DNA of 64,000 nucleotides from Epilithonimonas sp042695135 (GCF_042695135.1 NZ_CP170547.1:1302001-1366000); one strand, 5' to 3'. Positions 51,711 through 61,067 are shown, numbered from the stretch's first letter. Notes: generated from the sequence alone by a model not told the origin. Made by a program: numbers and translations.

Positions 51711-52694
51711 TTATCCGTGCAGCTTCTTCCAGATCGCATCTTTCAATTCCTGAAGATTTTCTCCAGTTACACCAGAGAAGAATATAGGTTGTCTGTTTTC
51801 CGGAAATTCTGCTGCAATTTCTTTTTTCAACTCATCGTCCAACAGGTCAGATTTTGAAACAGATAACAGAAAGTCTTTGTCCAGAAGTTCAGGATTGTAC
51901 TCTCTGAGCTCGTTTTCCAGAATTTTGAATTCCTGAAAATGATCTTCGGAATCTGCCGGAATCAGGAATAATAAGATTGAGTTTCTCTCGATATGTCTCA
52001 GGAATCTGTGTCCAAGACCTTTTCCTTCTGCCGCGCCTTCTATGATTCCCGGAATGTCTGCCATTACAAAAGATTTGTAATTTCTCCATTCTACGATTCC
52101 GAGATTTGGCGCAAGGGTTGTAAAAGCATAATCTGCAATCTTGGGTCTGGCGGCAGAAACAGATGATAGAAGTGTAGATTTTCCGGCATTTGGGAATCCA
52201 ACCAAGCCAACATCTGCAAGAAGTTTCAATTCAAAGACAATATAACCTTCCTGTCCATCCATTCCTGGCTGTGCAAACCTGGGTGTTTGGTTAGTTGAGG
52301 ATTTGAAATGCTCGTTTCCTTTTCCACCTTTTCCGCCTTCCATCAGGATGATTTCCTGTCCGTCTTCCAGGATTTCACCAACGATTTTGCCTTCTTCGTT
52401 TTTGGCAATTGTTCCAACAGGGACATCAATGTACACATCTTCGCCATAAGCACCTGTCAGCTGGTTTTTTTGACCGTTATGACCACGTTCTGCTTTTATA
52501 TGTCGCGTGTATCTCAGTGGCAGAAGTGTCCATTCGTGAGCATTTCCTCTCATGATTACGTGTCCGCCACGTCCGCCATCGCCGCCATCCGGACCACCTT
52601 TCGGGATGTATTTTTCTCTGCGAAGGTGAGCCGATCCAGCACCGCCGTGACCGCTTTTACAATGGATTTTTACGTAATCTACGAAATTTGACAT
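51711..52694 (-). CDS. obg: Obg-family GTPase (ObgE/CgtA)
   Basis: A 327-aa GTPase. The Gly-rich Obg fold occupies about residues 1-158 (KCRSG-like HCKSGHGGAG, PKGGPDGGDGGRGGHV). The G domain has the P-loop GFPNAGKST, the switch region, DIPGIIEGAAEGKGLGHRFL and SKSDL. Obg is a 50S-subunit assembly factor linked to stringent response. No C-terminal OCT domain. Followed on the same strand by the OMP gene. Confidence 0.96.
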   Translation of the reverse strand: MSNFVDYVKIHCKSGHGGAGSAHLRREKYIPKGGPDGGDGGRGGHVIMRGNAHEWTLLPLRYTRHIKAERGHNGQKNQLTGAYGEDVYIDVPVGTIAKNEEGKIVGEILEDGQEIILMEGGKGGKGNEHFKSSTNQTPRFAQPGMDGQEGYIVFELKLLADVGLVGFPNAGKSTLLSSVSAARPKIADYAFTTLAPNLGIVEWRNYKSFVMADIPGIIEGAAEGKGLGHRFLRHIERNSILLFLIPADSEDHFQEFKILENELREYNPELLDKDFLLSVSKSDLLDDELKKEIAAEFPENRQPIFFSGVTGENLQELKDAIWKKLHG

Positions 52695-52751
52695 AATATG
52701 TTGTTGGATGTTGGAAGTTGGATGTTGAAAATAACTTCCAACTTCCTGCTT

Positions 52752-53330
52752 TTATTTAATTTTTTCTACTTCTGCAAATAGTTTTTCAGAGATTTCGGAG
52801 ATGTCGCCAACGCCGATTACTTCTGCATATTTGCCTTGTTTTTTATATAATTCTGCAACTTCTGCAGTTTTTGTATAATATTCTTTGATTCTGTTTCGGA
52901 TGATATCTTCATTAGAATCATCTGTTCGTCCACTGGTTTCTCCTCTTTTCAGAAGTCTTTCCACAAGGATTTCATCATCAACTATTAAAGAAAGACAGAT
53001 GCTGATTTCAGAGTTTAATTCTTCTTTCACTATCGTTTCCAATGCTTCGGTTTGAGCCGCAGTTCTTGGGAAGCCGTCGAAAATAAATCCATTGGTATCT
53101 GTAGGTTTTTTAAGTTCATCTATCAACATATCAATGGTCACCTGATCTGGAACCAAATCGCCTTTGTCGATATATGATTTTGCTAATTTCCCCAAATCCG
53201 TATCGTTTTTCATATTATAACGGAAAAGATCTCCTGTCGAAATCTGTTTCAGATTGAATTTTTCGATAAGGTGCTGAGCCTGAGTTCCTTTTCCACTTCC
53301 CGGAGGACCAAATAGGACAATGTTGATCAT
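52752..53330 (-). CDS. adk: Adenylate kinase
   Basis: A 192-aa nucleotide kinase interconverting ATP + AMP and 2 ADP. The P-loop GPPGSGKGT is at residues 8-16, with GDLFRYNMKND, GFIFDGFPRTAAQ and a LLKRGETSGRTDDSNEDI lid. The short lid is typical of Bacteroidetes Adk. The ATG at 53330 gives the usual MINIVLFGPPG start; an upstream in-frame ATG at 53357 would add 9 residues. Lies between hpt and obg on the same strand. Confidence 0.96.
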   Translation of the reverse strand: MINIVLFGPPGSGKGTQAQHLIEKFNLKQISTGDLFRYNMKNDTDLGKLAKSYIDKGDLVPDQVTIDMLIDELKKPTDTNGFIFDGFPRTAAQTEALETIVKEELNSEISICLSLIVDDEILVERLLKRGETSGRTDDSNEDIIRNRIKEYYTKTAEVAELYKKQGKYAEVIGVGDISEISEKLFAEVEKIK

Positions 53331-53447
53331 AATTATTTTGCTTTTGGCATTTCGCAATTGGCTTATTGCTTTTGCGATTAAGTTATAATTGATTTTACTT
53401 TAAGTTTTTAAAAGCTAATAGCCAATAGCTAGTAGCCAACGGCAATC

Positions 53448-54002
53448 CTACTCGTTGATTGTTCCTTCTTCCAGTTGGTAAAGATCTTTCAGGTTTCTAC
53501 CTAATTCATCATAATCCAAGCCGTAACCCAAAACGAATTTGTTAGGGATTTCTTTTCCTACAAAATTGATCTCGAATTCTTTTTTGTAAACGTCTGGTTT
53601 CAGGAGGAGAGAAGCAATTTTCAAAGACTTAGGACGTTGAGTTTCTTTGAAATAAGTGCAAAGATTTTCAATCGTATTTCCGGTGTCTACAATATCTTCA
53701 AAAAGAATAATGTGACGGTCCTTGATATCTTTGGTAAGTTCCATTTCTTTGTAAACGATTCCTGTGGATTGTGTCCCGACATACGAACTCATTTTGATAA
53801 AGCCAATTTCACATTCGCCGGGATAGGCTTTCATAAAATCGGAGAAAAACATGATAACACCACTCAGAACACCTATGAAAACAGGAACTTCGTCCTTGTA
53901 TTCTTCATAAACTTCCAAAGCTACACGTTCTGTGATTTCTAAAATTTCTTCGTGTTTCAGGTAAGGGACAAAAGTTTTGTCGTGGACTTTGATACTTTCC
54001 AT
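53448..54002 (-). CDS. hpt: Hypoxanthine phosphoribosyltransferase
   Basis: A 184-aa purine-salvage enzyme making IMP/GMP from hypoxanthine/guanine and PRPP. The PRPP motif HIILFEDIVDTGNT and the flexible-loop SSYVGTQSTG are clear. The ATG at 54002 is chosen because the TATTTTTG promoter box at 54018-54025 (minus) would start transcription at about 54014, leaving little room before the upstream ATG at 54020. It heads the hpt-adk-obg run. Confidence 0.93.
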   Translation of the reverse strand: MESIKVHDKTFVPYLKHEEILEITERVALEVYEEYKDEVPVFIGVLSGVIMFFSDFMKAYPGECEIGFIKMSSYVGTQSTGIVYKEMELTKDIKDRHIILFEDIVDTGNTIENLCTYFKETQRPKSLKIASLLLKPDVYKKEFEINFVGKEIPNKFVLGYGLDYDELGRNLKDLYQLEEGTINE

Positions 54003-54017
54003 AATATTTTCAAAGTG

Positions 54018-54025
54018 CAAAAATA
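54018..54025 (-). promoter_or_regulatory. -7 promoter element of hpt
   Basis: TATTTTTG on the minus strand, 15 bp upstream of the chosen hpt ATG. It overlaps the alternative start at 54020 and so argues against it. Confidence 0.5.
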
Positions 54026-54106
54026 AGATTTTTAAACCAATTTGCCGATTTTCTTTTTTAATAGCTTTTTAGAGATCACCGGAAAGAGTAATACAATTTA
54101 ATTATC

Positions 54107-54114
54107 TATATTTG
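54107..54114 (+). promoter_or_regulatory. -7 promoter element of the PASTA gene
   Basis: TATATTTG matches TAnnTTTG, 26 bp before the ATG at 54141. No TTG is evident at the -33 position. Confidence 0.45.
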
Positions 54115-54140
54115 CGTTACGTTTCTGAAAAAGAATAATT

Positions 54141-55202
54141 ATGTTCAAATCGCTTTTCCATTGGAAAGTATTACTTAATATCGTTTTAGCAATGGCGTTT
54201 TTCGCCGGCTTGGTTTGGCTTACATTCCGTTGGCTGGAGTTTCATACCAATCATGGAGATGAAGTTCCTGTACCTAATGTGATGAATATGAAAGTACACG
54301 ATGCTATCAAGATTCTTGATGATTCCGGTCTGGAATATGAAGTGGACAGTTTCAAATATGATCCGAAATTCCGTCCTTTTCAGGTTTTAGCAGTTTTCCC
54401 GTCACCAGGTGCCAGTGTGAAAAACGGTAGGTCTATTGTTCTGAAAGTCAATCCGAGAACCTGGGCAAAAGTTGCTGTTCCTGATATTATAGACAGATAC
54501 AAAGGTTTGGCTTTTAATCAATTAAATCTTGTCGGTTTGAAAGTTGGTGATACACTTTTTGAACCGAGCATCCAAAGAGACGCAGTTCTTAGAATTATTT
54601 ATAATGGAACAAGTATAAAACCGGGAACTTTATTACCAAAATTCTCTGTAGTAGATTTGGTTGTAGGATCCGGACCTTTAAGAAATGTGCCTATTCCTAA
54701 TGTTGTTGGAAGAAGCGTTCAGGAAGCAAAAAAGATCATTGCTCAGGCTCTGTTTGAAGTCGGGATTGTAGATCACGAGGATGGCGGAAAAGATGATTCT
54801 GATATTGTTTATTATCAGGATCCCGATTTCGGTTCCCAAAGAGATCAGGGAATGCAGATCGACCTCTGGGCAAGTAAAAAAACACCTGCAGAAATGCAAA
54901 ATAAAATCCGACAACTAGATGATATGTATCGTCCAAAAATTGATACAACACTGGCGCCGATACAGTATAACGAAGTTCCACCGCCAACAATAGAGCAGAG
55001 ACCAACGGTTATAAAACCTCCGGTTTCTACCAATCAATCAACTTCCGGAACAACGCAGCCAACTACTGCAAAACCAAAACCTGCCAATACACAGACGGCT
55101 GCGACGACTAATCCAACAACAGCTGCCAAACAGAATACCACAACGCCACAATCTACAAAACCCGTAGATAAGCCAAAGCCTAAAAAGGTGGTGATTGAAT
55201 AA
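54141..55202 (+). CDS. PASTA-domain membrane protein
   Basis: A 353-aa protein with one N-terminal membrane helix (about residues 10-30, VLLNIVLAMAFFAGLVWLTF), followed by three PASTA domains: about 38-110 (VPNVMNMKVHDAIKILDDSG), 112-183 and 185-252 (IPNVVGRSVQEAKKIIAQAL). A Pro/Thr/Gln-rich, probably disordered tail follows and ends KPKPKKVVIE. There is no kinase or transpeptidase domain. PASTA domains bind peptidoglycan-like ligands, so a cell-wall sensing or septal role is plausible but unproven. It precedes rluD in the same direction. Confidence 0.88.
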   Translation: MFKSLFHWKVLLNIVLAMAFFAGLVWLTFRWLEFHTNHGDEVPVPNVMNMKVHDAIKILDDSGLEYEVDSFKYDPKFRPFQVLAVFPSPGASVKNGRSIVLKVNPRTWAKVAVPDIIDRYKGLAFNQLNLVGLKVGDTLFEPSIQRDAVLRIIYNGTSIKPGTLLPKFSVVDLVVGSGPLRNVPIPNVVGRSVQEAKKIIAQALFEVGIVDHEDGGKDDSDIVYYQDPDFGSQRDQGMQIDLWASKKTPAEMQNKIRQLDDMYRPKIDTTLAPIQYNEVPPPTIEQRPTVIKPPVSTNQSTSGTTQPTTAKPKPANTQTAATTNPTTAAKQNTTTPQSTKPVDKPKPKKVVIE

Positions 55203-55208
55203 AAAACA

Positions 55209-55238
55209 AAAAGGCTTCGACATCAGTTGAAGCCTTTT
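55209..55238 (+). terminator. Hairpin between the PASTA gene and rluD
   Basis: AAAAGGCTTC (55209-55218) pairs with GAAGCCTTTT (55229-55238). The T tract is short, so termination may be partial and rluD (start 55250) might be read through. Confidence 0.65.
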
Positions 55239-55249
55239 AAAATTAAAAT

Positions 55250-56317
55250 ATGTTAGACGAGACCGAAGATTTCCTGGAAGACGAATTAACAAATGATGAT
55301 CATTCTGCTGATGAAGAAAACAGTGGATTATATGAACACGTTAATATAACGGTTGATAAAAAACAAGAACCACTAAGAATAGACAAGTTTTTACTTATTT
55401 TTCGTCAGAATTCTTCCCGAAACAAAATTTCTCAAACCTGTAAAGCGGGCAATGTTATCGTCAACGGAAACCCTGTAAAACAGAATTACAGAGTGAAACC
55501 CGGCGACGAGATAAGTGTTTTGCTGGCACATCCACCGAGAGAAAATGTTATTATTCCGCAAGATATTCCTATTAATATCGTTTATGAAGATAGTGATCTG
55601 GTTGTGGTCGATAAAGATCCGGGAATGGTCGTGCACCCTGGATTTGGAAATTGGGACGGAACATTGGTTAATGCATTGGCATTTCATTTTGCTAAGGATC
55701 CTAATTTCAATTCCGACCTGGATAGAGTAGGACTGGTTCACAGGATTGATAAAGATACTTCGGGATTATTAGTAATTGCTAAAACCGAATATGCATTAAG
55801 CTATCTTGCAAAACAATTTTTTGACCGAAAAACAAAGCGTCTATATTGGGCATTTGTATGGGGAAATGTAAAAGATGACGAAGGAACCGTAACCGGACAT
55901 ATCGGAAGACATCCGAAAAACAGGATGCAAATGTTTACCTACGAAGATGGGAGCCACGGAAAACATGCGGTAACTCACTATAAAGTTTTGGAACGATTTC
56001 GGTATATGACCTGGATAGAATGTAAATTGGAGACTGGCAGAACGCATCAGATCCGTGCACATCTCAAACATATTGGTCATACATTATTCAATGATGCGAG
56101 GTATGAAGGAAATATCATAATGAGAGGTGTTAATTTGCCAAAGTATAAACAGTTTGTACAAAATGTGTTTGAGGTCTTGCCAAGGCACGCTTTGCACGCT
56201 CATACATTGGGATTTATCCATCCAACGACCAAAAAAGAAATGTATTTTGAAAGTCCAATGCCAAAAGATATGCAAGATGCATCAGATCGTTGGAGAAAAT
56301 ATCTGGATAATAATTAG
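55250..56317 (+). CDS. rluD: RluD-type 23S rRNA pseudouridine synthase
   Basis: A 355-aa RluA-family enzyme that isomerises uridines in 23S rRNA. An acidic N-terminal extension (about residues 1-40) precedes an S4 domain (LRIDKFLLIFRQNSSRNKIS). The catalytic domain has HRIDKDTSGLLVIAK with catalytic Asp167. The 5' part is 12 bp downstream of a weak terminator. Its 3' end carries the TATATTTG promoter box of the next gene. Confidence 0.92.
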   Translation: MLDETEDFLEDELTNDDHSADEENSGLYEHVNITVDKKQEPLRIDKFLLIFRQNSSRNKISQTCKAGNVIVNGNPVKQNYRVKPGDEISVLLAHPPRENVIIPQDIPINIVYEDSDLVVVDKDPGMVVHPGFGNWDGTLVNALAFHFAKDPNFNSDLDRVGLVHRIDKDTSGLLVIAKTEYALSYLAKQFFDRKTKRLYWAFVWGNVKDDEGTVTGHIGRHPKNRMQMFTYEDGSHGKHAVTHYKVLERFRYMTWIECKLETGRTHQIRAHLKHIGHTLFNDARYEGNIIMRGVNLPKYKQFVQNVFEVLPRHALHAHTLGFIHPTTKKEMYFESPMPKDMQDASDRWRKYLDNN

Positions 56318-56324
56318 AGTTTTA

Positions 56325-56332
56325 TATATTTG
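56325..56332 (+). promoter_or_regulatory. -7 element of the PorP/SprF-like gene
   Basis: TATATTTG lies only 4 bp before the GTG start codon at 56337, predicting a start site within one or two bases of the codon. No TTG is found upstream, so strength is uncertain. Confidence 0.4.
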
Positions 56333-56336
56333 TGTT

Positions 56337-57305
56337 GTGAAGAAGAACTACTTATCCTATAAAATATTTCCACTGCTTATTGCCCTTTTTTCTATTGGCG
56401 CAAAAGCACAGGAAACTTTGCCTTTCTATCAGCAATATCTTGTTGATGGCGATTTTTTATTCAATCCTGCATTATTGGGAAAAACAGACGATGTGGTTCT
56501 GAATCTCAATTATCAAAAACAATTCTCACAGCTGAGTGAGTCTCCAAATGTCCAATCTATTGGTTTGCACGCTAATGTGTTTGACAGAGTAGGTGCGGGA
56601 ATTGCTTTTTTCAGAGATCAGAATGGGCCCATTTCTTCAAATGGATTGATGTTGGGTGCTTCTTATTTTGTCCCTTTAAGCGATGAAGATGACCGTCAGG
56701 ACCAATTTTCATTCGGTGTTGGCACCAATCTTTACAATATGAATATCGATTACACCAAAGTTGTTGCGGAACAGCAGGGAGATCAGGTTCTGGGAGAAAA
56801 TACTAACGATATTTTTATTGCTTATGCCAATTTGGGAGCGGCAGTTAAATACCGAAATTTATTTGCAGGAGCTTCTGTAATAGATATCCCGATCAGCAAT
56901 GATATTCCGATTGTTAATGGAATAGAACCTTCTCCAACCAAGTATTATTTAAACGTTGGCTACGACTGGCATTTTACAGATGGCATATTTTTGACGCCGT
57001 CTTTTATGATGAATCTTAACACAAATTCTGCAAGAATATTCGATTATAATCTGATGGCAACTGCTTTTGGAGAGAGAAATAATATCTCCGCAGGTATCAG
57101 TTTCCGGAAAGCAAAAAGTGCTGTTGGCAGCGAGAATATCGGAATGTCTCCCATTATAAAAGGAAGAGTCGGAGGTGTAACATTTGGAGCTGTTTATAAC
57201 TTCGGAGTTTCAGAATTGACTGAGAATTTTGGGAACAGTTTTATGTTATCATTAGGATTTAATATTGATAATTTTATTAATACTAGAGGTTTCCGATATA
57301 GATAA
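56337..57305 (+). CDS. PorP/SprF family type IX secretion membrane protein
   Basis: A 322-aa outer-membrane protein. A signal peptide (KKNYLSYKIFPLLIALFSIG, cut after AKAQ) is followed by the PorP/SprF hallmark ETLPFYQQYLVDGDFLFNPA and repeated beta-strand segments ending NFGNSFMLSLGFNIDNF. Family members support T9SS secretion or gliding adhesin export. Translation probably starts at GTG 56337, since no ATG precedes the signal peptide in a sensible position; the in-frame ATG at 56127 lies deep inside rluD. Confidence 0.88.
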   Translation: MKKNYLSYKIFPLLIALFSIGAKAQETLPFYQQYLVDGDFLFNPALLGKTDDVVLNLNYQKQFSQLSESPNVQSIGLHANVFDRVGAGIAFFRDQNGPISSNGLMLGASYFVPLSDEDDRQDQFSFGVGTNLYNMNIDYTKVVAEQQGDQVLGENTNDIFIAYANLGAAVKYRNLFAGASVIDIPISNDIPIVNGIEPSPTKYYLNVGYDWHFTDGIFLTPSFMMNLNTNSARIFDYNLMATAFGERNNISAGISFRKAKSAVGSENIGMSPIIKGRVGGVTFGAVYNFGVSELTENFGNSFMLSLGFNIDNFINTRGFRYR

Positions 57306-57375
57306 CTTATGTTTGATGATTTAATCCCTTAAGAATCATTTTTATCATTTATAAATCATCATCCATAATTAGAAT

Positions 57376-58500
57376 TTGATCTACCTGCACATTCCTTTCT
57401 GCAAACAGAAATGCAGTTACTGTAATTTTCATTTTTCAACTTCTTTTAATCTGAAGGATGAGATGATTGCAGCAATCAAAAAGGAAATCAGACTAAGAGA
57501 AAACGAACTCGAAAATAAAACGCTCAAATCACTTTATTTTGGCGGAGGAACACCGTCTGTTCTAAGTGTTGACGAAATCAAATCTCTAATCGATGAATTT
57601 CAAAAATATTTCAGTTTTGATAACAATATAGAAATTACACTGGAGTCAAATCCTGATGATCTCAACAAAAATTTCCTCAAAGAATTATCTCAGACCAACA
57701 TCAACCGTTTATCCATAGGAACTCAGAGTTTCTTTGATGAAGATCTAAGACTGATGAATCGTGCGCACAACGCTTCCGAAGCAGAAAGCTCGATTAAAAG
57801 AGCTCAGGATTTTGGATTGGAAAATATCAGCATCGATTTAATTTACGGTTCACCAACTTCAAACTTCGAAATCTGGAAAGAGAACCTGAATAAAACGATC
57901 GAGCTTCAAGTTCCTCACGTTTCTTCTTATGCCTTGACCGTTGAACCCAAAACCGCTTTAGAAAAATGGATAGAGAACGGAAAAATACGTTCTCCGGAAG
58001 AAGCAGAGCAGAATCAGGAATTTTATTATATGTCTGATTTTCTTAAAGATAACGGATTCGATCATTATGAAATTTCAAATTTCGGAAAGCCAGGTTTTCA
58101 CTCCAAACATAATTCGGCTTATTGGAAATCCGAACCTTATTTAGGAATTGGTCCGTCTGCACATTCTTACAATGGTAACCTTGAAAGAAGCTGGAACGTT
58201 GCCAACAATTTGCTTTACATCAAAAATATTAATCAGAATATCATTCCCAAAGAAACAGAGATCCTATCCGAAAAAGATCGTTTCAATGAGATGCTGATGA
58301 TTGGACTCAGAACAATTTGGGGCGTTGACATGAATAAAATTAATCAGAATTTTTCATCAGAGATAATCGATTATCTTCATAAAGAAACCAAATTCAAAAT
58401 AGAATCCGGAATTTTGAAAATGGAAAATAATTACTTAAAAATTCCTGAAAAACACTGGTTCTTAGCAGATGGGATTGCTAGTGATTTGTTTATGGTTTAG
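57376..58500 (+). CDS. hemW: Radical SAM protein HemW (coproporphyrinogen III oxidase-like)
   Basis: A 374-aa radical SAM protein. The cluster motif CKQKCSYC (Cys9, 13, 16) is in MIYLHIPFCKQKCSYCNFHF, followed by YFGGGTPS and LSIGTQSFFDEDLRLMNRAH. HemW is a heme chaperone that inserts heme into respiratory proteins and is often mis-named HemN. Translation must start at the TTG at 57376: an in-frame stop lies two codons upstream and HemW proteins begin just before IHIPFC. Confidence 0.93.
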   Translation: MIYLHIPFCKQKCSYCNFHFSTSFNLKDEMIAAIKKEIRLRENELENKTLKSLYFGGGTPSVLSVDEIKSLIDEFQKYFSFDNNIEITLESNPDDLNKNFLKELSQTNINRLSIGTQSFFDEDLRLMNRAHNASEAESSIKRAQDFGLENISIDLIYGSPTSNFEIWKENLNKTIELQVPHVSSYALTVEPKTALEKWIENGKIRSPEEAEQNQEFYYMSDFLKDNGFDHYEISNFGKPGFHSKHNSAYWKSEPYLGIGPSAHSYNGNLERSWNVANNLLYIKNINQNIIPKETEILSEKDRFNEMLMIGLRTIWGVDMNKINQNFSSEIIDYLHKETKFKIESGILKMENNYLKIPEKHWFLADGIASDLFMV

Positions 58501-58556
58501 AATAAAACTTAATCTTTGTCATTCAGTTGGAATCTCTATATTCAGATTCTTTCATA

Positions 58557-58590
58557 TTGACAAAAACTTCTAATAAATTCCTTATTTTTG
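58557..58590 (+). promoter_or_regulatory. Promoter of murI
   Basis: TTG (58557-58559), 23-bp spacer, TATTTTTG (58583-58590). The spacer is at the long end of what is accepted. Predicted start is near 58594. Confidence 0.55.
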
Positions 58591-58608
58591 TAAAAACATT
58601 TTTTCATT

Positions 58609-59439
58609 TTGAAAAAGAAAAAAGCCGACTATTCTCATCTTTTTGCCAGTCAGCCAATCGGGATTTTTGATTCCGGAGTTGGTGGTTTGACGGTTGCTAA
58701 AGAAATCAAAAGACTTTTACCAAATGAAGATTTAATTTATTTTGGTGATACAAAACATCTTCCCTATGGCGAAAAATCCAGGGAAGCCATCGTAGGCTAT
58801 TCAACAAAAATCACTAATTTTCTTCTCGAAAAAAATTGTAAAGCCATCGTGATTGCATGTAATTCTGCGACAGCAAATGCATTACAGGAAGTTATAGAAT
58901 TGGTTGCAGACAGAGTGCCGGTTATCGATGTCATCAATCCTGTTGCGGAAAAAGTATCATACGAGATTCATAATAATGTTGGAGTCATTGCTACCAAGGC
59001 AACGGTCAATTCCGGACTTTATAAAAAATCTATCCGCAAGCATAACAAGTTTATCAAAGTTGATGAGCTGGCAACACCACTTCTGGTTCCTGCAATCGAA
59101 GAAGGTTTCAAAAATCATCCGATTACGCACTCGATTATTTACAATTATCTGAGTAATAGTAAACTGAAGAATATCGAAACTTTGATTCTTGGTTGTACGC
59201 ATTATCCACTTTTGATTGACGAAATAAAACAATATTACGGAAACCGCGTACGCGTTATAGATTCGCCAAATATCGTAGCCAATCAATTGAAAATGATTTT
59301 GGATAAACATAACCTGCTAAACGAGGAAAATCACCAATCCACTTATCAATTTTTCTTGTCAGACATCACCAAAAATTTTGAAAAAATATCCAAGAAATTC
59401 TTTGGGAAATCGATTGATTTGGAGCATAAAGTTCTTTAG
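58609..59439 (+). CDS. murI: Glutamate racemase
   Basis: A 276-aa cofactor-independent racemase making D-glutamate for peptidoglycan. The two catalytic cysteines are visible: Cys84 in VIACNSATANA and Cys196 in LILGCTHYPLL, with PIGIFDSGVGGLTVAKEI at the start. The start is a TTG at 58609; no in-frame ATG precedes the conserved region. Its last 4 bp overlap the convergent LysR gene. Confidence 0.95.
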   Translation: MKKKKADYSHLFASQPIGIFDSGVGGLTVAKEIKRLLPNEDLIYFGDTKHLPYGEKSREAIVGYSTKITNFLLEKNCKAIVIACNSATANALQEVIELVADRVPVIDVINPVAEKVSYEIHNNVGVIATKATVNSGLYKKSIRKHNKFIKVDELATPLLVPAIEEGFKNHPITHSIIYNYLSNSKLKNIETLILGCTHYPLLIDEIKQYYGNRVRVIDSPNIVANQLKMILDKHNLLNEENHQSTYQFFLSDITKNFEKISKKFFGKSIDLEHKVL

Positions 59440-60332
59440 AAATTCTCCTTTCGAAATATGTCTTTAATTAAATTGACTTCATTCTGAACAGGATTTTTAA
59501 GACGTTCTCCGAAATGAAGAACATTTTCTATCTTCTGGTTTCCCTCCCAGGTAATCTCAATTCCGCCGTTTGCAATTTCTTTTTTGCATAGGAAATCAGG
59601 TATAATAGAAAACCCGGAATTCCCACTTAAACAACGGACAATCGAACAAATATTAGGAACAATATAGTTGGGTTTGAAATCCGGATGTCGGTTAAAATTG
59701 GCTTTCCAAAAATTATTCAGATGTTCCATATCCGCAGCTGTGCTGTACCAGATTTGCTGTTTCAGCCAGTTTTCGGCTTCCTCGATTTTATTATTTTTAA
59801 GAAGTGTTTTTAATTCAGAAGTATCCGTTCCGCTTCCGTTCACCAAAACGATTTTTTCCTGTGAAAAAGCTTCGAATTCCAAATTTTTAATATTGGTTTT
59901 CTTAGGCGTAATTATCAAATCCAAAAGTCCGTTATCAAGGTCAGAAAACATCTGATCATACAACCCAAACCTGATAATTACATTGAAATTTAAGGTAGGA
60001 ATATGCTTTTCCAAAGTAAACTGAAAGGTCTCAAAACACATCCCTATACTCACGGTTGCACGTTCGGTTTTGGTCGTTTTATGAAAAGTTTGTTCAGCAG
60101 TTTCCAGTTTCAGCAACGGTTCAAGCGTGAAATTATAAAGGATTTTCGCCTTTTCCGTCGGAATTAGTTTTTTTGATACTCTTTCGAACAAAGAATAACC
60201 AACATAAGCTTCCAATGAACCAATGTGCAAACTCACACCGGGTTGAGAAATATATAAGTCTCTCGCAGCTTTTGTAAAAGATTGCGTTTCGTAAACACTT
60301 TTGAAAGTTCTAAGCCATTCTAAATTAATCAC
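59436..60332 (-). CDS. LysR-family transcriptional regulator
   Basis: A 298-aa LTTR. The N-terminal winged HTH (LEWLRTFKSVYETQSFTKAA, then RDLYISQPGVSLHIGSLE) is followed by an effector-binding periplasmic-protein-like domain. It is divergent from mdaB, so it probably regulates the mdaB-ygiN pair in response to a quinone or redox signal (inference). A GTG at 60332 (MINLEWLRTF) is preferred: the promoter box TACATTTG at 60351-60358 (minus) places the transcript start downstream of the TTG at 60353. Confidence 0.88.
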   Translation of the reverse strand: MINLEWLRTFKSVYETQSFTKAARDLYISQPGVSLHIGSLEAYVGYSLFERVSKKLIPTEKAKILYNFTLEPLLKLETAEQTFHKTTKTERATVSIGMCFETFQFTLEKHIPTLNFNVIIRFGLYDQMFSDLDNGLLDLIITPKKTNIKNLEFEAFSQEKIVLVNGSGTDTSELKTLLKNNKIEEAENWLKQQIWYSTAADMEHLNNFWKANFNRHPDFKPNYIVPNICSIVRCLSGNSGFSIIPDFLCKKEIANGGIEITWEGNQKIENVLHFGERLKNPVQNEVNLIKDIFRKENF

Positions 60333-60350
60333 ATCATCATAATTATAATG

Positions 60351-60358
60351 CAAATGTA
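60351..60358 (-). promoter_or_regulatory. -7 promoter element of the LysR gene
   Basis: TACATTTG on the minus strand, a full TAnnTTTG match; predicted start near 60347, which excludes the TTG at 60353 as start codon. Confidence 0.5.
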
Positions 60359-60428
60359 TGATTTAAATTATTTTTATAATTGATTTTTCTGTCGGAAATT
60401 TGCAGTATCAATAATTTAAAATTAAAAA

Positions 60429-61049
60429 ATGAAAAAAATATTCATCATAAACGGTGGACAAACCTTCGCCCATTCCGGCGGTAGCTTTAATAAAACCATT
60501 ACGAATTGGACGAAAGAAGTTCTTGAAAATGAGAATTTTGAAATCAGAATTACCAATGTCAATGATGATTTTGACCCTGTCCAGGAAGCAGAGAATTTCA
60601 AATGGGCAGATGTTGTGATTTATCATTTTCCGGTTTGGTGGTTTCAGGTTCCGAACCGTTTGAAACTTTACATTGATGAAGTTTTCACTGCAGGTCATAA
60701 CAATGGGCTTTATAAAAGTGACGGGCGATCGCGAGTGAATCCGGCAGTCAATTACGGAACCGGCGGTTTGATGCACGGAAAACATTATTTCGTCACTACA
60801 AGCTGGAATGCTCCGGATACTGCTTTCACTCTGGAAGGCGAATTTTTTAACCAACATTCGGTGGATGAAGGTGTTTTATTCGGATTTCATAGGATGAATG
60901 CGTTCACGGGAATGTCACATTTGGGAAGTTTCCATTTTCACGATATGGAAAAAGCAGCAACTCAGGAAAGAATCGATAATTATGAAAATGAGTACAAAAA
61001 TTACCTGAAAACAGCTTTTGAAAATATTGAAATCGAAGTGTTGAATTAA
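60429..61049 (+). CDS. mdaB: MdaB-like NAD(P)H:quinone oxidoreductase
   Basis: A 206-aa flavodoxin-fold reductase. It follows E. coli MdaB almost throughout: IFIINGGQTFAHSGG, WADVVIYHFPVWWFQVPNRL, KLYIDEVFTAGHNNGLYKSD, GTGGLMHGKHYFVTTSWNAP. MdaB reduces quinones by two electrons using NADPH and FAD, avoiding semiquinones. The ygiN-like gene 18 bp downstream is the usual partner (quinol monooxygenase), and the divergent LysR gene is the likely regulator. Confidence 0.9.
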   Translation: MKKIFIINGGQTFAHSGGSFNKTITNWTKEVLENENFEIRITNVNDDFDPVQEAENFKWADVVIYHFPVWWFQVPNRLKLYIDEVFTAGHNNGLYKSDGRSRVNPAVNYGTGGLMHGKHYFVTTSWNAPDTAFTLEGEFFNQHSVDEGVLFGFHRMNAFTGMSHLGSFHFHDMEKAATQERIDNYENEYKNYLKTAFENIEIEVLN

Positions 61050-61067
61050 TTTAATAAAATCAGAAAA

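Noticed and set aside
56127..56336. An upstream ATG for the PorP/SprF-like gene
   Set aside because: It lies inside the conserved rluD C-terminus, and would put 70 unrelated residues before a clear signal peptide.
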